This document shows, piece by piece, positions 11,807 through 24,400 of a stretch of DNA of 64,000 nucleotides. This DNA comes from Manduca sexta (taxonomy: Eukaryota; Arthropoda; Insecta; Lepidoptera; Sphingidae). Numbering within the stretch: position 1 is the stretch's first letter; each line of letters opens with the position of its first letter. The DNA lies in NCBI RefSeq assembly GCF_014839805.1, contig NC_051117.1, positions 8,308,001-8,372,000 of the forward strand, in the 5' to 3' direction. The notes beneath the pieces were generated by a model. The model searched no databases and was not told the DNA's origin. It saw only the letters and a program-made list of their open reading frames with translations. The position numbers were made by a program, and so were the translations under genes.

Positions 11807-12952
11807 TGCGACGTCACGTGTCGCGTGGGCCGTATTCAACGCTAATTCAGTAGCGTTACGGTTCATTATAATTTAATGAGTCATTTAACTAGACATTGGA
11901 CAATACTGAGTGTTGTGTGATCAAATGTTGGAACAAAATATAATGTTTTTGGCTAGGATAGGCTTGGGCGATGTTTTTGTTTTGAGATAATAATAATATC
12001 AAGGTAATTAGTGTAGATAGTTACTTCAAGGCAGCGAAAAGATTGGGTATAAATATTATTATGCGTGTCTAAAATAAATCATAAAATCACTTCTATATCA
12101 TTTTATTGACCTATTACTGTGTCGGGCCTCCTAAGCGAGAGGTTTAGGCCTTAGGGTCAAGCTACGAAATCCACCGTGAGCGGTTTTCTGAGCAGTGATG
12201 ACTGAGTGAGACAGATATACAGAGGAATAGGAAGGATGCCTGATAGAGACCAGGGCAAATAGCACCGTTGAGCCGCTTGCCACAATGCTTGTCGCTTAGC
12301 CCGCTTTCGTGGCCTGGCCCTTAGTCGGTAGTCCACCACGCTGGCCTAGTTCGGCTTGGCAAACTTCACATATCTTTAAAAATTCTTAGGCATATAGATT
12401 TCCTTACAATGTAAACCTACATACCATAAAACGAACAAATAATATGTCGCAAAAATATGTGACGTCACACGTTCAGTAGGCCATATTAAACGCTTTTTCA
12501 CTAACGATTAGGTTTTCAATAAATATGTAATAATAGGTTTACAATTTTTAACTATTCTTCATGTGAGTTATTTTTTTTTGAATATATGTATTAAACTTTG
12601 CAAGACTTGCATGGGCTGGCATAGGTTAACTTAATGCTTCCATGCCTGCATATTTTATTACGATGTTGTGTTAGTTTAATTTACTGCGCTTGAAATCGTA
12701 TTTAAATCAAATTATACACATGTTGAGTTTTCCTAACTTGGGCTTACATATACTATAAGTTATATTTTATTATTATAATCGTAGTGTTAAGCTGGAAAAC
12801 CTAATAAATAAAATATAATATAAACTGACTGAATTATTCAACTAGACAACACTAGTGTTACGTGTTCGCGTGGTTTTATGTAATATCCCGAAACGTGTCG
12901 AAAACACGTGCGACGTCACGTGGTGGCGAGCGGGCCTAATTATACGCGGATT
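11807..12952 (+). repeat. Three related GACGTCAC...GGCC modules
   Basis: At 11810, 12461 and 12912: GACGTCAC, then about 10 variable bases, then GGCC-N-ATT or similar and ACGC. The shared order is clear by eye; the intervening DNA is not obviously repeated. Confidence 0.45.
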
Positions 12953-13226
12953 TTGAGAGGGAAGATTAAGCTCGGGATTATAAACGATCCCGGTAGCTAT
13001 CTGCAGATCAATATAATTTTATTATGACTTATTGTAGATTTATTTGGATAATTTTTAAGGAGTAAGTTTATTATTAAAATTTTCCTCAGTGTTATCATTG
13101 GTATAAGAGCACTATTTAAAATAAAATAATAGTCGTAAATGCTGAGTGAGACGTGTGGCGTTTATTACTCGAAACAATCTGGAACGTGTGTAAGCGCCTT
13201 TAAAGTATCTATGCATTAATATGTAT

Positions 13227-13505
13227 AGTTAATATAACAAAGTCCCCAAAAGCTGTATCTGTATGTGATCGATTTTCTCAAAATCAACTGAACTAATTTT
13301 AATACGGTTTTTACTAAAATGTAGTGCAATTCTTAAGGAAGGTTTAGGTTGATAGTATATTACGGTTTTATGTAAATTGACTGAAATATAACGATTACTG
13401 TTGAAGCGGTCGCAAGATTGTAAAAAAATCTCGTAGGTCGCGATTTAGGCGGGAAAATCTTTGACACACTGATTACCACGCGTGCGAAGCCGCGGGCACA
13501 CCTAG
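13227..13505 (+). mobile_element. Small Helitron
   Basis: ataacaaagtccccaaaagc at the start, gcgtgcgaagccgcgggcac then acCTAG before T at the end. Confidence 0.65.
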
Positions 13506-13878
13506 TATAATATAATATGATGTTCTATTACACGAATCACTGGTATTAAATGGAAGCTAAAAGCACATTCAAATAATCTATACGAATCATAAACATATAC
13601 TTTATATCGAACTGTGAACGAACCCTTATCGAATAAAATCACTTTGTTGACCTAGAAACTATTGTCAAACACTGATTAAAAGTTCTGCGAAGAAAAAAAC
13701 TGTGGTATTATGGAGAAAGAGCCGGTCTGAATGGAGTTTGGACTACATACTTTATATAGAAACCGTTTGGTATTAGAAACAACTGGGTGTAAGAAGTATA
13801 CACTAACGGCTAGGGATGTCACAATTATATCTGAGAATATATAATCGATTTTTAAATTAATGTTGCCTGACGACTTGA

Positions 13879-14150
13879 CTGCCTCGGTGGCGTAGTTGTA
13901 CTGCATGCGCGGTACGACAGCGTTCTGAGGTCCTGGGTTCGAATCCCGGGTCGGGCAAAGTGATATTTGGGTTTTCTGCTCAATATCAGCCCGGAGTCTG
14001 GAATTTGTGCCCGATATGGAGGAAGTCTTGCCCCGCTATCGCATCATGGGAACACAGAACACACTTGGCGAAAAGCGGGTGCCCTGGTTGCGCCTCGGCA
14101 TATCCCTTCGGGGATAATTGTGCTTTTTCACGTAAGAGAAGTCGCGAGCT
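13879..14150 (+). mobile_element. Family-B tRNA-derived SINE, good copy
   Basis: tgcctcggtggcgtagttgt (A-box region), gggttcgaatcccgggtcgg (B box), then agcccggagtctggaatttg and ccttcggggataattg. Confidence 0.8.
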
Positions 14151-14280
14151 AGTCAAGTAAAATAAATGGAAAATGTAGGTTTAAATCGATTCACAAAATC
14201 TATATAAAATCGATTTTTCATTCCGATTAGATCGATACGTAATATCAGTAATGCATCCCTTACCGACGTCGCGGGACAAA

Positions 14281-14400
14281 AACAAACCAGTCGGAATGTT
14301 ATCGTATTGCGGATTTATTTATAAACATTTACAAGGCGCGACCGGGGCTGGCGGGGCCGGGGGGCTCCGAGGGCGTGGCACTCCGTTTTATATGCTAACC
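14281..14400 (-). mobile_element. Possible LTR end
   Basis: On the minus strand a GC-rich stretch runs into gtttataaataaatccgcaa and ends ...gataaca, the look of an LTR polyadenylation region. No internal retrotransposon sequence was found next to it. Confidence 0.3.
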
Positions 14401-14869
14401 TATTCATGATATCACGGGCTTGTTGTTTAGTAATGAGTGTCGAGGTGTTGAGGGTTCGAATAATGGTGATTCCTTGTTTTGAAGTGTGTTGTGATCGCAG
14501 TTCCATACACCAAAAAGATTAGTTCCGGGGTAAATAGTAGCTGATATCATAATCGGACATGGAGCATCACATCATGGGCATTTGAACTGTTTTATTCTCA
14601 GAACATCCAAGCATCATACATTTTCGCTTTTAGAATATAAGAAAACTACTATGGCGGTAAAGTTGGAGGACGTAGCTTTGCTCTTATGAAAACTTTGCAA
14701 ATGGCAGTGCGGAGTGTTCTGTTTTGAGTAAATCAACAATAGACTGTCTCTGGTTCCATGATACCACCAGTTTGAAAAAAAACAGATCGAATTGGCACAG
14801 TTGCGAAGGGTCAAATTTTCCGAAAGTAAACCCAACATTACTTATAGGGTATTAATGATATGCATAAAT

Positions 14870-14965
14870 GAGGTCTGCAAATCGTTCTAATGTATAATTA
14901 GATTTTATATCAATTACAAAAGGGAAGCAGGCAGGAATCGAGTTATAATATGGACCCTTCGCCAT
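14870..14965 (+). repeat. Interspersed repeat J
   Basis: gaggtctgcaaatcgttcta, agcaggcaggaatcgagtta and atggacccttcgccatt, as at 30097-30240. Confidence 0.5.
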
Positions 14966-15026
14966 TAATGTGGCAGTTTCGTACTTCGGCTAAGATTTAA
15001 AAACATGCCCTAATATATCATATATG

Positions 15027-15218
15027 CAGTCTTACTTCGAACCTTGTTTTAGCGTTAAGAGGTGGTTAAGAATTGCTTAAATAGCTGTCAAAAACATCAC
15101 CGGGTTCCTAGTTTAAACCTTATTAAGAGGCAATATGGCGGGTTTTGACTTACAGCAGATCGAGTAAATTTGTGTTTTAACTAAGCATAGTTTTACGAAA
15201 TTTTTATAAGTAAGACTG
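15027..15218. mobile_element. MITE K, 192 bp
   Basis: Ends cagtcttactt and aagtaagactg; the right half matches 52117 and 47935 in reverse. Confidence 0.7.
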
Positions 15219-15537
15219 ATGATTGCTAAATGAAACTTCCTTAGCATTACGATTGTTTATGACGACTTACGATCAAGTGACCCACTTTAAATCCGTGTCA
15301 CACACGTGCTATACGATTCTATCACAATCCGTAATCAAGAATTATACAATGCGTTTCACTTTATGAACTTGCGAAATGTTTGCGATCTCGTTACGTCGTC
15401 GGCGTACGTAAATATCTTCTTTTCTTGATATTCTTTACCGACTTAAACTTCATTTTTATGAGAGTACAGATGTTAAAATATTAAATATTATTTACTGTTT
15501 TTATTTTCATTTCTTTTTATACCCAAACTAGCTTTTG

Positions 15538-15746
15538 CATGCGGCTACGGCCGCGTGTCAGTTTTTCGTGTAAAAACTTTTACACGCGGTAATACATAAT
15601 TTCCTGGGATAAAAATTAGCTTTCAGCACTCAGGAGCAATGTAGATTCCTATAAGTGCAAAAAAATATTTAAAGATGATTTAGTAATTTCTAAAATAATA
15701 GCTCAGACAAACAAACTCTTCAGCTTTATACATGTATGAGTATAGA
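15538..15746 (-). mobile_element. Complete small Helitron, 209 bp
   Basis: On the + strand: CTAG at 15538-15541 after A, hairpin region gcggctacggccgcg, and a terminal ...tatagA at 15746 before T, the reverse of TC...CTAG. Confidence 0.78.
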
Positions 15747-16167
15747 TGGTTTGCGAGTGACTCGTTCAATATTATTGACTAGTCCTAAGCAGTTGTATAA
15801 TGTAGAATTTTCAATCGTAGCAGTCTGCCCGGCACCGTTTCCTTCCACCCGGTTTCCTCATAAGACATTCCATTATTCAGTAATTCCATTGGCTACAATG
15901 TCACACACTCGCACAACTGCTGGCTTCAGAAATACTATTACAAGTCTACACAAACCACTTCTGCCCTATGGAATACGGGCATGAAAGAATGCTGCCATGG
16001 TCAACCCTGCCTGTCGTAAAATGCTACTAATGGAGTTCATTACGGGTCATTTGACGTACAATCGAGGTTGTTTGGTCGTCAAGTGACCAGAATGTGCAGA
16101 CAAACGTCTCGCCTCCCATCGGCTTCAAATGCGTCCCAGTATACCAACTTCCTATACCATTTATTTT

Positions 16168-16282
16168 TTGCACTGCACTTGATGGTAAGTGGAGTTGGGG
16201 TCTAATAGAATGTCGACTGACGAGAGATGATTAGCCCCCGGCAGTCGACACAATAATGCCGGCCTGTTGGAACATTTACACC
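16168..16282 (+). repeat. Family-C repeat, left half
   Basis: gcacttgatggtaagtggag, atagaatgtcgactgacgag, aataatgccggcctgttgga; stops before the ggatatacac part. Confidence 0.65.
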
Positions 16283-16771
16283 GATCAAATAACATAAACA
16301 CTTCCGCACTCGGGTGCATTCGCGTCAGCTTCTCGAACGTTAGCGCCATACGTTATCTGCCGGGTGTTTCGCATACATTTGACGTGAATTAAAATGAGCG
16401 GCGGTGGATTTATTGTTTCGGGTGGTGGGAGAGCAGGGGGTTGCGGATGCTCTAGATTTATGAGTGGGCGTTTTGCATATTTTAATATCACGTGTTTAGG
16501 GGTGTTTGTTCATTCTATAGGGGTTATCACCGGTTTTATTCAGAGCTGGTACGTAGGGTCGTTTAGTAATTTCGTGATGACGAATATAGGTAATAAAAGA
16601 CATATAATGTATAACTAGACTTTGCGTGCGGGCCCTGAAAGGCCTTCCCTCCAATAAAACCCAGTAATTTGATATATTTTTACGGGATAAAATGTATATA
16701 ATTTTATTCAGAATTTTGGTTTTGAATATGTACTAAACTTAAAGCATTGTTTCAGCAAAATGCGTGCAGTA

Positions 16772-17000
16772 TGTCTGCCTCGTAGGCATAGTTGTATTAT
16801 GATACGACTGCAGCGCTGAGGTCTCGGGTTCGATCCCCGGGCGAGCAGTGATATTGAGTTTTTCTGCACAGTATTAAATCGGAGTCAGGAATTTGTGCCC
16901 GATATGGCGATAGGCTCGCCCCCTGTCTCATTATGGGGCAGAATGTGGGTGCACTATTTGCGTCCCTGCCTACCCTTTTCGGGATAAAGGCGTAATATGT
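16772..17000 (+). mobile_element. Family-B SINE
   Basis: tctgcctcgtaggcatagtt, tcgggttcgatccccgggcg, gtgcccgatatggcgatagg and ttttcgggataaaggcgta. Confidence 0.72.
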
Positions 17001-17504
17001 AGTTATGTTTTGTTATAGTATAAGTAATGGCAGTTGATATTTGAATTGCTAGCGTAGTGCAGGACTAAACATTAAAGTAAGTTTTCAATCAATCACATAA
17101 TGTAATAAATTTCTTATTGGATTTTATCCAGTTCGAACCTCAGCCTTCCACACTTCATGTATATAAAATTAGATACTTGTCAATATACCATCAGATTTTT
17201 ATAATAAAGTATATTTCGAACATTTATTGCATGTAATATTAATATGTTAATTTAACTCTTAAAATGCATTATTGTATTTTCTTAAAGCATAATTATAATG
17301 AGACCGCATATTAATTATATAATTTGCATAAAATTATAATTATTAAATGACTGTTCATTATTGTTCATGTTGTAAATGAAAATACATTTTTCGGTTTAAA
17401 GCTTTATGTTAACATAGCTTTTACCCGTGTCTGCGCCCGCGTCCGTACGCAGGAAGAAGTAGCCTAGCATTAAAAATAATATAGTTTTCTCGCTGCTGTT
17501 CTAT

Positions 17505-17960
17505 ACAGGGTTATTTTGATAATAATAAATTAAACCGCATACTCATCTTTCCATCCTTTTGTAAGCGGCGATAGCCTAGTTGGGTGTGGAACGGTCTGCC
17601 AAGACGAATGTCCGCAGGTTCAAATCCCAAGGGCACACACCTCTGACTTTTCTAAAAAATCATGTGTGTATTCTTTGTGAATTTATCGTTCGCTTTAACG
17701 GTGAAGGAAAACATCGTGAGGAAACCTGCACATCCGAGAAGTTCTCTATAGGAATTTCGAAGGTGTGTGAAGTCTACCAATCTGCACTAGGCCAGCGTGG
17801 TGGACTAAGGCCTAATCCCTCTCAGTAGTAGAGGAGGCCCGTGCTCAGCAGTGGACAAGTATATAATACAGGGCTGATATTATTATTATTATTATACTCA
17901 TCTTTACCTCTGTTAACATTGTGCCAAAATTTTTATTCAAATCCAAATTTACAATTAGAC
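17505..17960 (+). mobile_element. MITE I copy carrying a SINE insertion
   Basis: acagggttattttgataata at the left and tactcatctttacctctgtt, aacattgtgccaaaat at the right are MITE I parts (compare 6263-6345), split by the SINE at 17563. The right end is not resolved. Confidence 0.6.
17563..17893 (+). mobile_element. Full-length family-A SINE
   Basis: gcggcgatagcctagttggg head, gcaggttcaaatccc B box, body and a tatta tail. atactcatcttt occurs on both sides (17539-17550, 17894-17905) but is not adjacent at the 5' side, so the duplication is imperfect. Confidence 0.82.
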
Positions 17961-18352
17961 TCGAGTTCTGATATCATGAGCGACACTCCGTACACAACCA
18001 CAAGTTGTCAATATTGTCCATACGAAAGTCAGTTTGAATGGATTGCAGTTGAATTCAGTTGAACGCAGTAAATGTTCGGAACGCCAAATCTAGTACGTAG
18101 TACATAATACATATCGATGGACCGGAATGAGTTTCTTGACAAGGGAAATGTTCAAAGCGAATTTATGTCGAACTGAAGTCTATCAACTGTTTAATATTTG
18201 ATGAACCCCGATACTTTCGGTCGGCGGGCGAGGCCGCGCCACTCCGTGTGAAGTCGACAGCTTTGTGCCGTTTCAGAACACTAAATGATGAATCATTATG
18301 ATCGATACACGGTCGTGTTTGTTTTGCGATGAATGATTTATTGTAATGTTTG

Positions 18353-18545
18353 GACTAGCTTGCGCTCGCGGTTTCGTCTGGAAGTCCTTTTTTTAGAATA
18401 AAATTCCTACTTTCTACTAAGTCAATTAATATTGTGATGGTATGGCAATGTTTGATGGATTGAATTGATTTGGATGGATGAATATTGATTTGTATCGAAA
18501 TAAACGTATTGTATGGATTTAGACGAAATTTGGCACAGGCCAAAA
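18353..18545 (-). mobile_element. Helitron 3' end, minus
   Basis: CTAG after A at about 18353-18357 followed by cttgcgctcgcggtttcgtc. The other end is unclear. Confidence 0.45.
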
Positions 18546-18702
18546 CAAAACAGAATAGTTTTTATCCCAGAAATGACGCTGTATGATTTTTTTTTCACGG
18601 AATTTTCATGTGAGTAGATTTGTCGGCAAAACTAATAGACATAAAAAATAATAGGTATGTGAAGTTTTTTCACTGTGAGCTAATTGCCATTACGCACAAT
18701 AG

Positions 18703-18790
18703 ACTAGCGTGGTGGACTAAGGTCTAATCCCTCTCAGAGGGGGCCCATGCTCAGCAATACTACAGTATATACAGATCTAGTATTAATATC
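18703..18790 (+). mobile_element. Family-A SINE 3' fragment
   Basis: actagcgtggtggactaagg then tctaatccctctcaga and a degenerate tail. Confidence 0.55.
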
Positions 18791-19609
18791 AATAAATGTT
18801 ATATGCCTAACAATTGTACAACTATATCCAGGAAACGCTAGCTCCACCCATTTGTGAATTCGGTTAGTAGGCAAGGTGAGCCGCGCCGGCCCGCGCCCTC
18901 TGCCGAAACGCGCACCGATGAGGTAATCCTAACGTGGCGGTTTGCGTTTACCTTGCAGTTATTCCCTGTGGTAAAGTATTCCCCGGGGTTTCGTAACAAG
19001 GCGTTGGTAATGTTGCCAATGTAAGTTTTCGGTTGTGAAGTTGGGTCCCTTGCTGAAAATGTTATGTTTAATAAGTGGCAGCGTGTCAGCCGCGTATTGG
19101 CTAGTTCAGAGTTCGATTTTCAGATTAGCAAAACTTGTGTGCGTTTTTAAAATCTTAGGTTCTATGTTAGAGCAAATTGCCAAATTGAAGAAACATTGTA
19201 TGTTATTTTATGTATTTGGGAAAAATAACTTGAAATATTTGGTAAGTTAAATCAACAAAACACGAAACTTGTCAAGGCTTTGTGTTCTAGAATATTTATT
19301 CAAAATTGCTTGTTTGCTACGTCATTGTTTACATGAGTTACAAAGATTCCCCGTGGAATCTATATTATATTTCTATTTCATAATACAGCCGTTTGAGTGT
19401 CTCGGTTGTAACATCAAGTTTTTTTATTTTCTCGTACAAACGCGAAGGTAACCCGATGTGCGCATCGGAAGAAGTCGTTAATTTTTATCGCCATATTATT
19501 ACTCATCCAATATTATTGGACGAATAAGAAGTGCTTTTAAATTTTATAGTCAATATAGTCTTTGCGGAGTCTACTTAGTTTTTTCTTTTAAACGATACGT
19601 CACAGTGAC

Positions 19610-19884
19610 TCCACTGCACCTGATAGTAAGTGGATTGGGGTTCAGTAGAATGTCGGCTGACGAGAGATGATTACAGCTCGACAGTCGACACAATTATGCC
19701 GGCTTGTTGGAACCGGATATACACAGGCTGATCCAGGAACGCAACACACTTACGTGAGCCACTATGGCTTGGGTATGGGTATTAACATGGGTATTAACAT
19801 GGGTATTAACATTATGGGTTTTAACAACTTGTGTACAGTGGTCGCTATCCGGACGGATATAAAATATATCCTACCAGCAAAGCG
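19610..19884 (+). repeat. Interspersed repeat C with internal 12-bp tandem
   Basis: ctgcacctgatagtaagtgg to ggatataaaatatatcctac, interrupted by three exact copies of gggtattaacat at 19777-19812. Confidence 0.75.
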
Positions 19885-19929
19885 GCACCAGCAGTGTTAG
19901 ATTTAAGGTTAGATAATATGCTAAGGATT

Positions 19930-20175
19930 ATAGATACAGACAGCATCAAGCATTTATCCCCAAAGGGGTATGCAGAGGCGCAACCAGGGCACCCTTCGCC
20001 CAGTATGTTCCGTTCCATGATGTGATAGGGGGCGAGCCTATCGCCATATCGAGCTCAAATTCCAGACTCAGGGCTGATACTGGAACAGAAAAACCCAAAT
20101 ATCACTTTGCCCGACCCGGGATTCGAACCCAGGACCTCATAGCGCTGCCGTTCAACTACGCCACCGAGGCAGGAT
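19930..20175 (-). mobile_element. Family-B SINE, minus
   Basis: Reverse copy: ccgacccgggattcgaaccc B box at about 20110 and ctacgccaccgaggcagga head at about 20155. Confidence 0.75.
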
Positions 20176-20559
20176 TATAGATATTTTCAGTAACATTGTG
20201 TGAAAACCAAAGAGTACTTTATGAAATGTTACATAGGCGTCATTTAACATAGCAGAGGTAGGATGATTATCCCTATCTATCCTCCAAACCTTGGAGTCTG
20301 CATGAAATGCACCCACGCCCACCGCCGTATCTATTTCCGTCCCATGACCTTTACGCGTGACATTTACGCGCCCTTAGCCGATTTATTGAGATTAATCTCA
20401 TGTTTGATCTCCGTTCATCCTGGATTATGATCTACTTCATTAACGATACAAATTAGATGACATTTCGCGTTGTAATAGTGTTTCGTGTTTGCGATAGTAT
20501 AAAAACCTTCGTTGGAGGTCCTTAAATAAATAAATAAATTAGGATTTGTATATTATAAC

Positions 20560-20735
20560 TGGGCATAATAAGATTTAACATTTCATGTCTCAGGATGGCG
20601 AGCGCAGTGGAATACCAAACAGTACTTTGTCATTGAAGGTGTTGAATGGTGTTTCTACTGTTTATGATCGTATCGCTTACCATCACGCGAACGGCAAGTT
20701 CGTCTCTTTATTAAAAGCACAAAAAAAAAACGGTC
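20560..20735 (+). repeat. Interspersed repeat D
   Basis: caggatggcgagcgcagtgg, ggtgttgaatggtgtttcta and cgcttaccatcacgcgaacg with an A-run at the end. Confidence 0.6.
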
Positions 20736-20967
20736 AAGTGTGGCTGTATTAATTTCTCTGTGTAATCCTTAGGGGATGAAAGCGTCAGCTTTATTTATAC
20801 AGTGTCCTTCGTCACCGTACACAGCAGTTCATGTACCCTGCTGCTTGGCAGTAGATGTAGATGTTACAATGATAGGTCTACCAAGTCGGAGCATTATACG
20901 ACCTACATTTTTGTTTTTCAATATTTTTTTATTGTCTACCATATTTTTTTATAAGTACCAGTATGGC

Positions 20968-21184
20968 AGAGTGATCACCTTATGGTAAGCGAAGAAATGG
21001 GTTCAGACTGAATGTCGATTAACGAGAGTTGGTTACCTCTCGGCAATCGTCACAAGTATGTCGGCCTGCTTGAACTGGATATACACAGCGTGACCCGGGC
21101 CGTGACACTTACGTGAAGCCACTGTAGTGGGTTTACAGCCCGTGCACGGTAGTCCCTACCCGGATACAAATATCCGACTATGAG
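20968..21184 (+). repeat. Interspersed repeat C, diverged, 150 bp before exon 1
   Basis: atcaccttatggtaagcgaa, gaatgtcgattaacgagagt, tatgtcggcctgcttgaact and ggatacaaatatccgac. Confidence 0.6.
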
Positions 21185-21334
21185 CAACTGCACCATGTTC
21201 GCTCTGGTAGTCATCCAATAGACTACTTAACGTTTGTTGATTTGTTCAAGCTTCAACCTCACTATTTTATTTTCATTTCTATCCCCTCACAAGTATCTAT
21301 GCGAAGTTCTTAACTGTAATGTTTGTTGTTACAG

Positions 21335-21420
21335 ATGCCAGCAAAGCTTCGAGAACAAACTTGGTGCGCATCCGAAGATCGGCGCTGGGCAAGTCGGCGC
21401 CGACGCTCTCAGTGCATGTC
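21335..21420 (+). CDS. MAST: MAST exon 1 seen: [15 protein letters not shown] motif
   Basis: Acceptor ttacag before 21335 and donor gtgagt after 21420. Two bases complete a split codon, then 28 codons containing [18 protein letters not shown], close to the conserved NLVRMRNQSLGQSAPSL stretch of MAST2 and MAST4. It begins inside a codon (phase 1 intron upstream), so at least one earlier exon exists. Ends in phase 0. Confidence 0.85.
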
Positions 21421-24400
21421 GTGAGTATCACTGTGTGTTAAAGCGAGATCCTGTATATTAAAGTAGGGTCGGCTTTACTCAATCGAGCGTCATGGTCGTC
21501 TCTTCCGACCTCCGACCTACTGGTCCGACGATAATCGTAGGATCGCCGGTGGACGCTGGATGAGGAAAGCGGAGGACCGAGCAACGTGGCGCGCTCTAGG
21601 GGAGGCCTATGTTCAGCAGTGGACAGTTGTAGGCTGATGAGATGAAGTCGTCTCTTCAGGTGAAGTTTTAAATCACAACAGTTTTCTCCTAATCGTTGAT
21701 GTCTCATCCTTTCCCAGTGACTGTCCTGAGCCGAGGTCTTAACGAGTTAGTGGTTTGCCCTTAACATTGTCACTTAATTTTTGCGAGCGCCTAAAGCATT
21801 CACCTAAAAGTCCGATGTGTTTCAACTCTTGTCAGCGTAACAACCGTAAGAGTTAAGACATGTCAATTTTTTTTTCTGGCAGGCCTTTTGTAAATGATAT
21901 TCAAGTTTGAGACACTGGCTCCCTGTCTGGGTCCTTGGCTCTTTAAGATTCAGCGCCCCGGATGACCACCAGGCCGGCTAAAAATAAACCTGCTACCGTA
22001 ATAATGCCTATGGACTATGGTGGCCTTAGCATAAGAGCCAATATTAACTGACACGAACGAGAAGTAGGTAGATATTGATTTTCATTTCGGATACAAAGAG
22101 GATAATAATATACATTTTACACCATGTCATTTTAGGAATCAACCCAAAACCACAATAAGGATTACTAGAATTACACACATATATGGAATCCTTCAGTACG
22201 GGAAACCCAAAGTCGTGATCAAATGTATATTAATGTAAATGTAACAAAAGGCTGATACACAAACCGGCACACCTTCGTAGAATTTATATTAACGTGGGCG
22301 GGTTGTGCAAGCTTCTACTACTTTAGACTAGTTTAAACTCAATTATCTATCCATGTATATAAAATTATTGTATGTATGTATGTTCCCTGATTCCTTCCTG
22401 ACCGATTTCGGCTATGGCAGCCAATCTCAATGGAGATCAGACAGGTACGCAGGAGATATAATATTATTACCGGACTATGAGAGTGAAGGAATAGAAAATG
22501 CACCTGCGTATTGCGGACACACTTGTGCTGTAATATCTCTTGCGTACCTGGCTGATCTCTGTTTAGATTGGCTGTTGTCCGAAATTCGGAGAGGCATTCA
22601 CTCTGGTCGAACCAATAAACAGGGTTGCAACTGGTTTGTGTCGACCACACTGATGGATCAATGAAATTACTTAAAAATGATTATCACTAATATTTTACAG
22701 AAATGTACTTACCAATTAGATAAGAGTTAAATGACTGAGTAATTAATTCAAAATAACCATTATTGATTTACCCCAGTTGACAGTAAGATGTAGATAATGT
22801 TATTAATTTATGAATACTTATGCTCTTGCGCAACGCGTTTCATAAACTTGTCAATAACTTTATTAAACGTATAATTGTAGATTGTAATGCACAACAGCGG
22901 TTTAATTGGCTTATTATACCTAACAATGTGCGTCATTCCTGCCGTCCCTATATCTATATTATAAGTAAATATGAATACGAAAGTAACTGTCGGTGTTTTA
23001 AGCTTTCACGGCTGAACTACTGAACCGATTTTGATGATATTTGGTATGGAGATAGTTTATGACCCTGGGAAGGACATAGGATACTTTTTATCCCGGGGAA
23101 ATATATAGCGCGACTTTTATATCGAAAAAACTTTATCACGCGGGCTGATCCGTGAGCAAAAGATAGATAAATATGAGATTTAATCCAAGATCTGTAGTTT
23201 GTCTCGCGTTAATATTGAAAGCTGTATTTGAAAGAAAGAAAGAATACAATACAATACAATTTACTGCGACGCACACAAACATTTATTTCTTTAGACTACT
23301 TTTGCTTTTTAAAATAAGAAACCCGATCTGTTAAGTGTGCGAGTCCCCTTAATGTAAGGAAACCGAACTAGTGTGTGGATGTCACCCCAATACGTATGCT
23401 AATGGTAATGTTGTTCGCAGAAAGAGTCGTGCGCGGTGTCGCGTCGGCCGTCCAGGCTGCCGCCGCCGCCCCCGCACCACAGGCTTTCACTCGTGGTGAG
23501 TACTGAAATTGGGGGCTTTGGATTAGAAGACAATTTTTTATGTCCTATGCAAACGATGTTTTTGAATAGCTATTGACGCGTTTCCAATGCATTTTTTTTA
23601 TTTTTTACTAGCGACCCGCCCCGGCTTCGCACGGGTGCAATGCTGATACTAAATACACTACAGAAAAACTGTGAACGTTGTATATAAAAACATAGCGGCC
23701 CGCTCTGGCTTCGCACGGGTATAATATAACAAAATAACAGTATTTCTCCACTATTTAATGGATGTTATTATTATACATATAAACCTTCCTCTTGAATAAA
23801 ATAAAAAATAACTATTAAAAAAAATCGCATCAAAATCCGTTGCGTAGTTTTAAAGATTTAAGCATACAAAGGGACATAGGCACAGAGAAAGCGACTTTGT
23901 TTTATACTATGCAGTGACTTTTATTCAAAAGTGACATTATGAACCTAATTTGGTTTGTGTGTGATGCACAGATCACATCTCTAACTTTTTGCAATGGTTC
24001 TTATTGTTTAAACACTCTATAAATAAATTTATACGCGCATTAGACCTGATGCAGTTAGGGAGAACGTATTTTAATTTCTTTGTATAGAAAGAAATACTCG
24101 TGTATTAAAAGCGCACGTCTTCGCCGCTCTTCCAAAAGATAACCTGACCAAGAAATAAAAATCTGGCGCTACTATGGTAAAATATGGAAGTAATTTATGG
24201 TGACAATGAAATGAAAGTATTTATCGGATTTTATCGCGGTTTTATATAATATTATTTTTTCCCGACGTTTCGAAGACTGCAGCCTTCATGGTCACGGAGG
24301 GGACTGAGGTATTGGTCGTCCGAAAATTTGTCTAACATTCGCGTAAACATAAATTCTGGTGACAATGTTAAAAAGAAAAAGCCAAAATGGCGTCCCCAAG

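Larger units (their letters stand above)
1..21334. other. Repeat-rich region without a supported exon
   Basis: No frame shows a recognisable protein. Supported contents are the elements listed below. Stretches 311-1460, 2181-3224, 3906-4880, 6670-7230, 7330-8825, 9401-10116, 11541-13200 (apart from three CRE-like modules) and 18800-19600 show AT-rich sequence with nothing else I can assign. It is either the 5' part and early introns of the MAST gene or intergenic DNA. Confidence 0.6.
21421..23420 (+). other. Intron 1 with LINE and Helitron fragments
   Basis: Holds an RTE-like LINE tail (21480-21650), a SINE 3' fragment (about 22460-22580) and a Helitron fragment (about 22960-23166). The rest is AT-rich sequence in which I see no gene. 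Confidence 0.7.

Noticed and set aside
13879..13960. tRNA gene from the clear A and B boxes
   Set aside because: The same head recurs at 16772, 19930 (minus) and 38019 followed by a common non-tRNA body, so it is a SINE promoter, not a tRNA gene.
16394..16618. Gly-rich open frame MSGGGFIVSGGGRAGG... as a small gene
   Set aside because: Simple G-rich sequence followed by unrelated hydrophobic codons; no homology, and it follows directly on a family-C repeat.
18880..18945. CpG-rich stretch ending gatgag/gtaatc as an upstream MAST exon
   Set aside because: Ending at that donor, the frame with the needed phase 1 contains a stop; the other frames do not fit exon 1.
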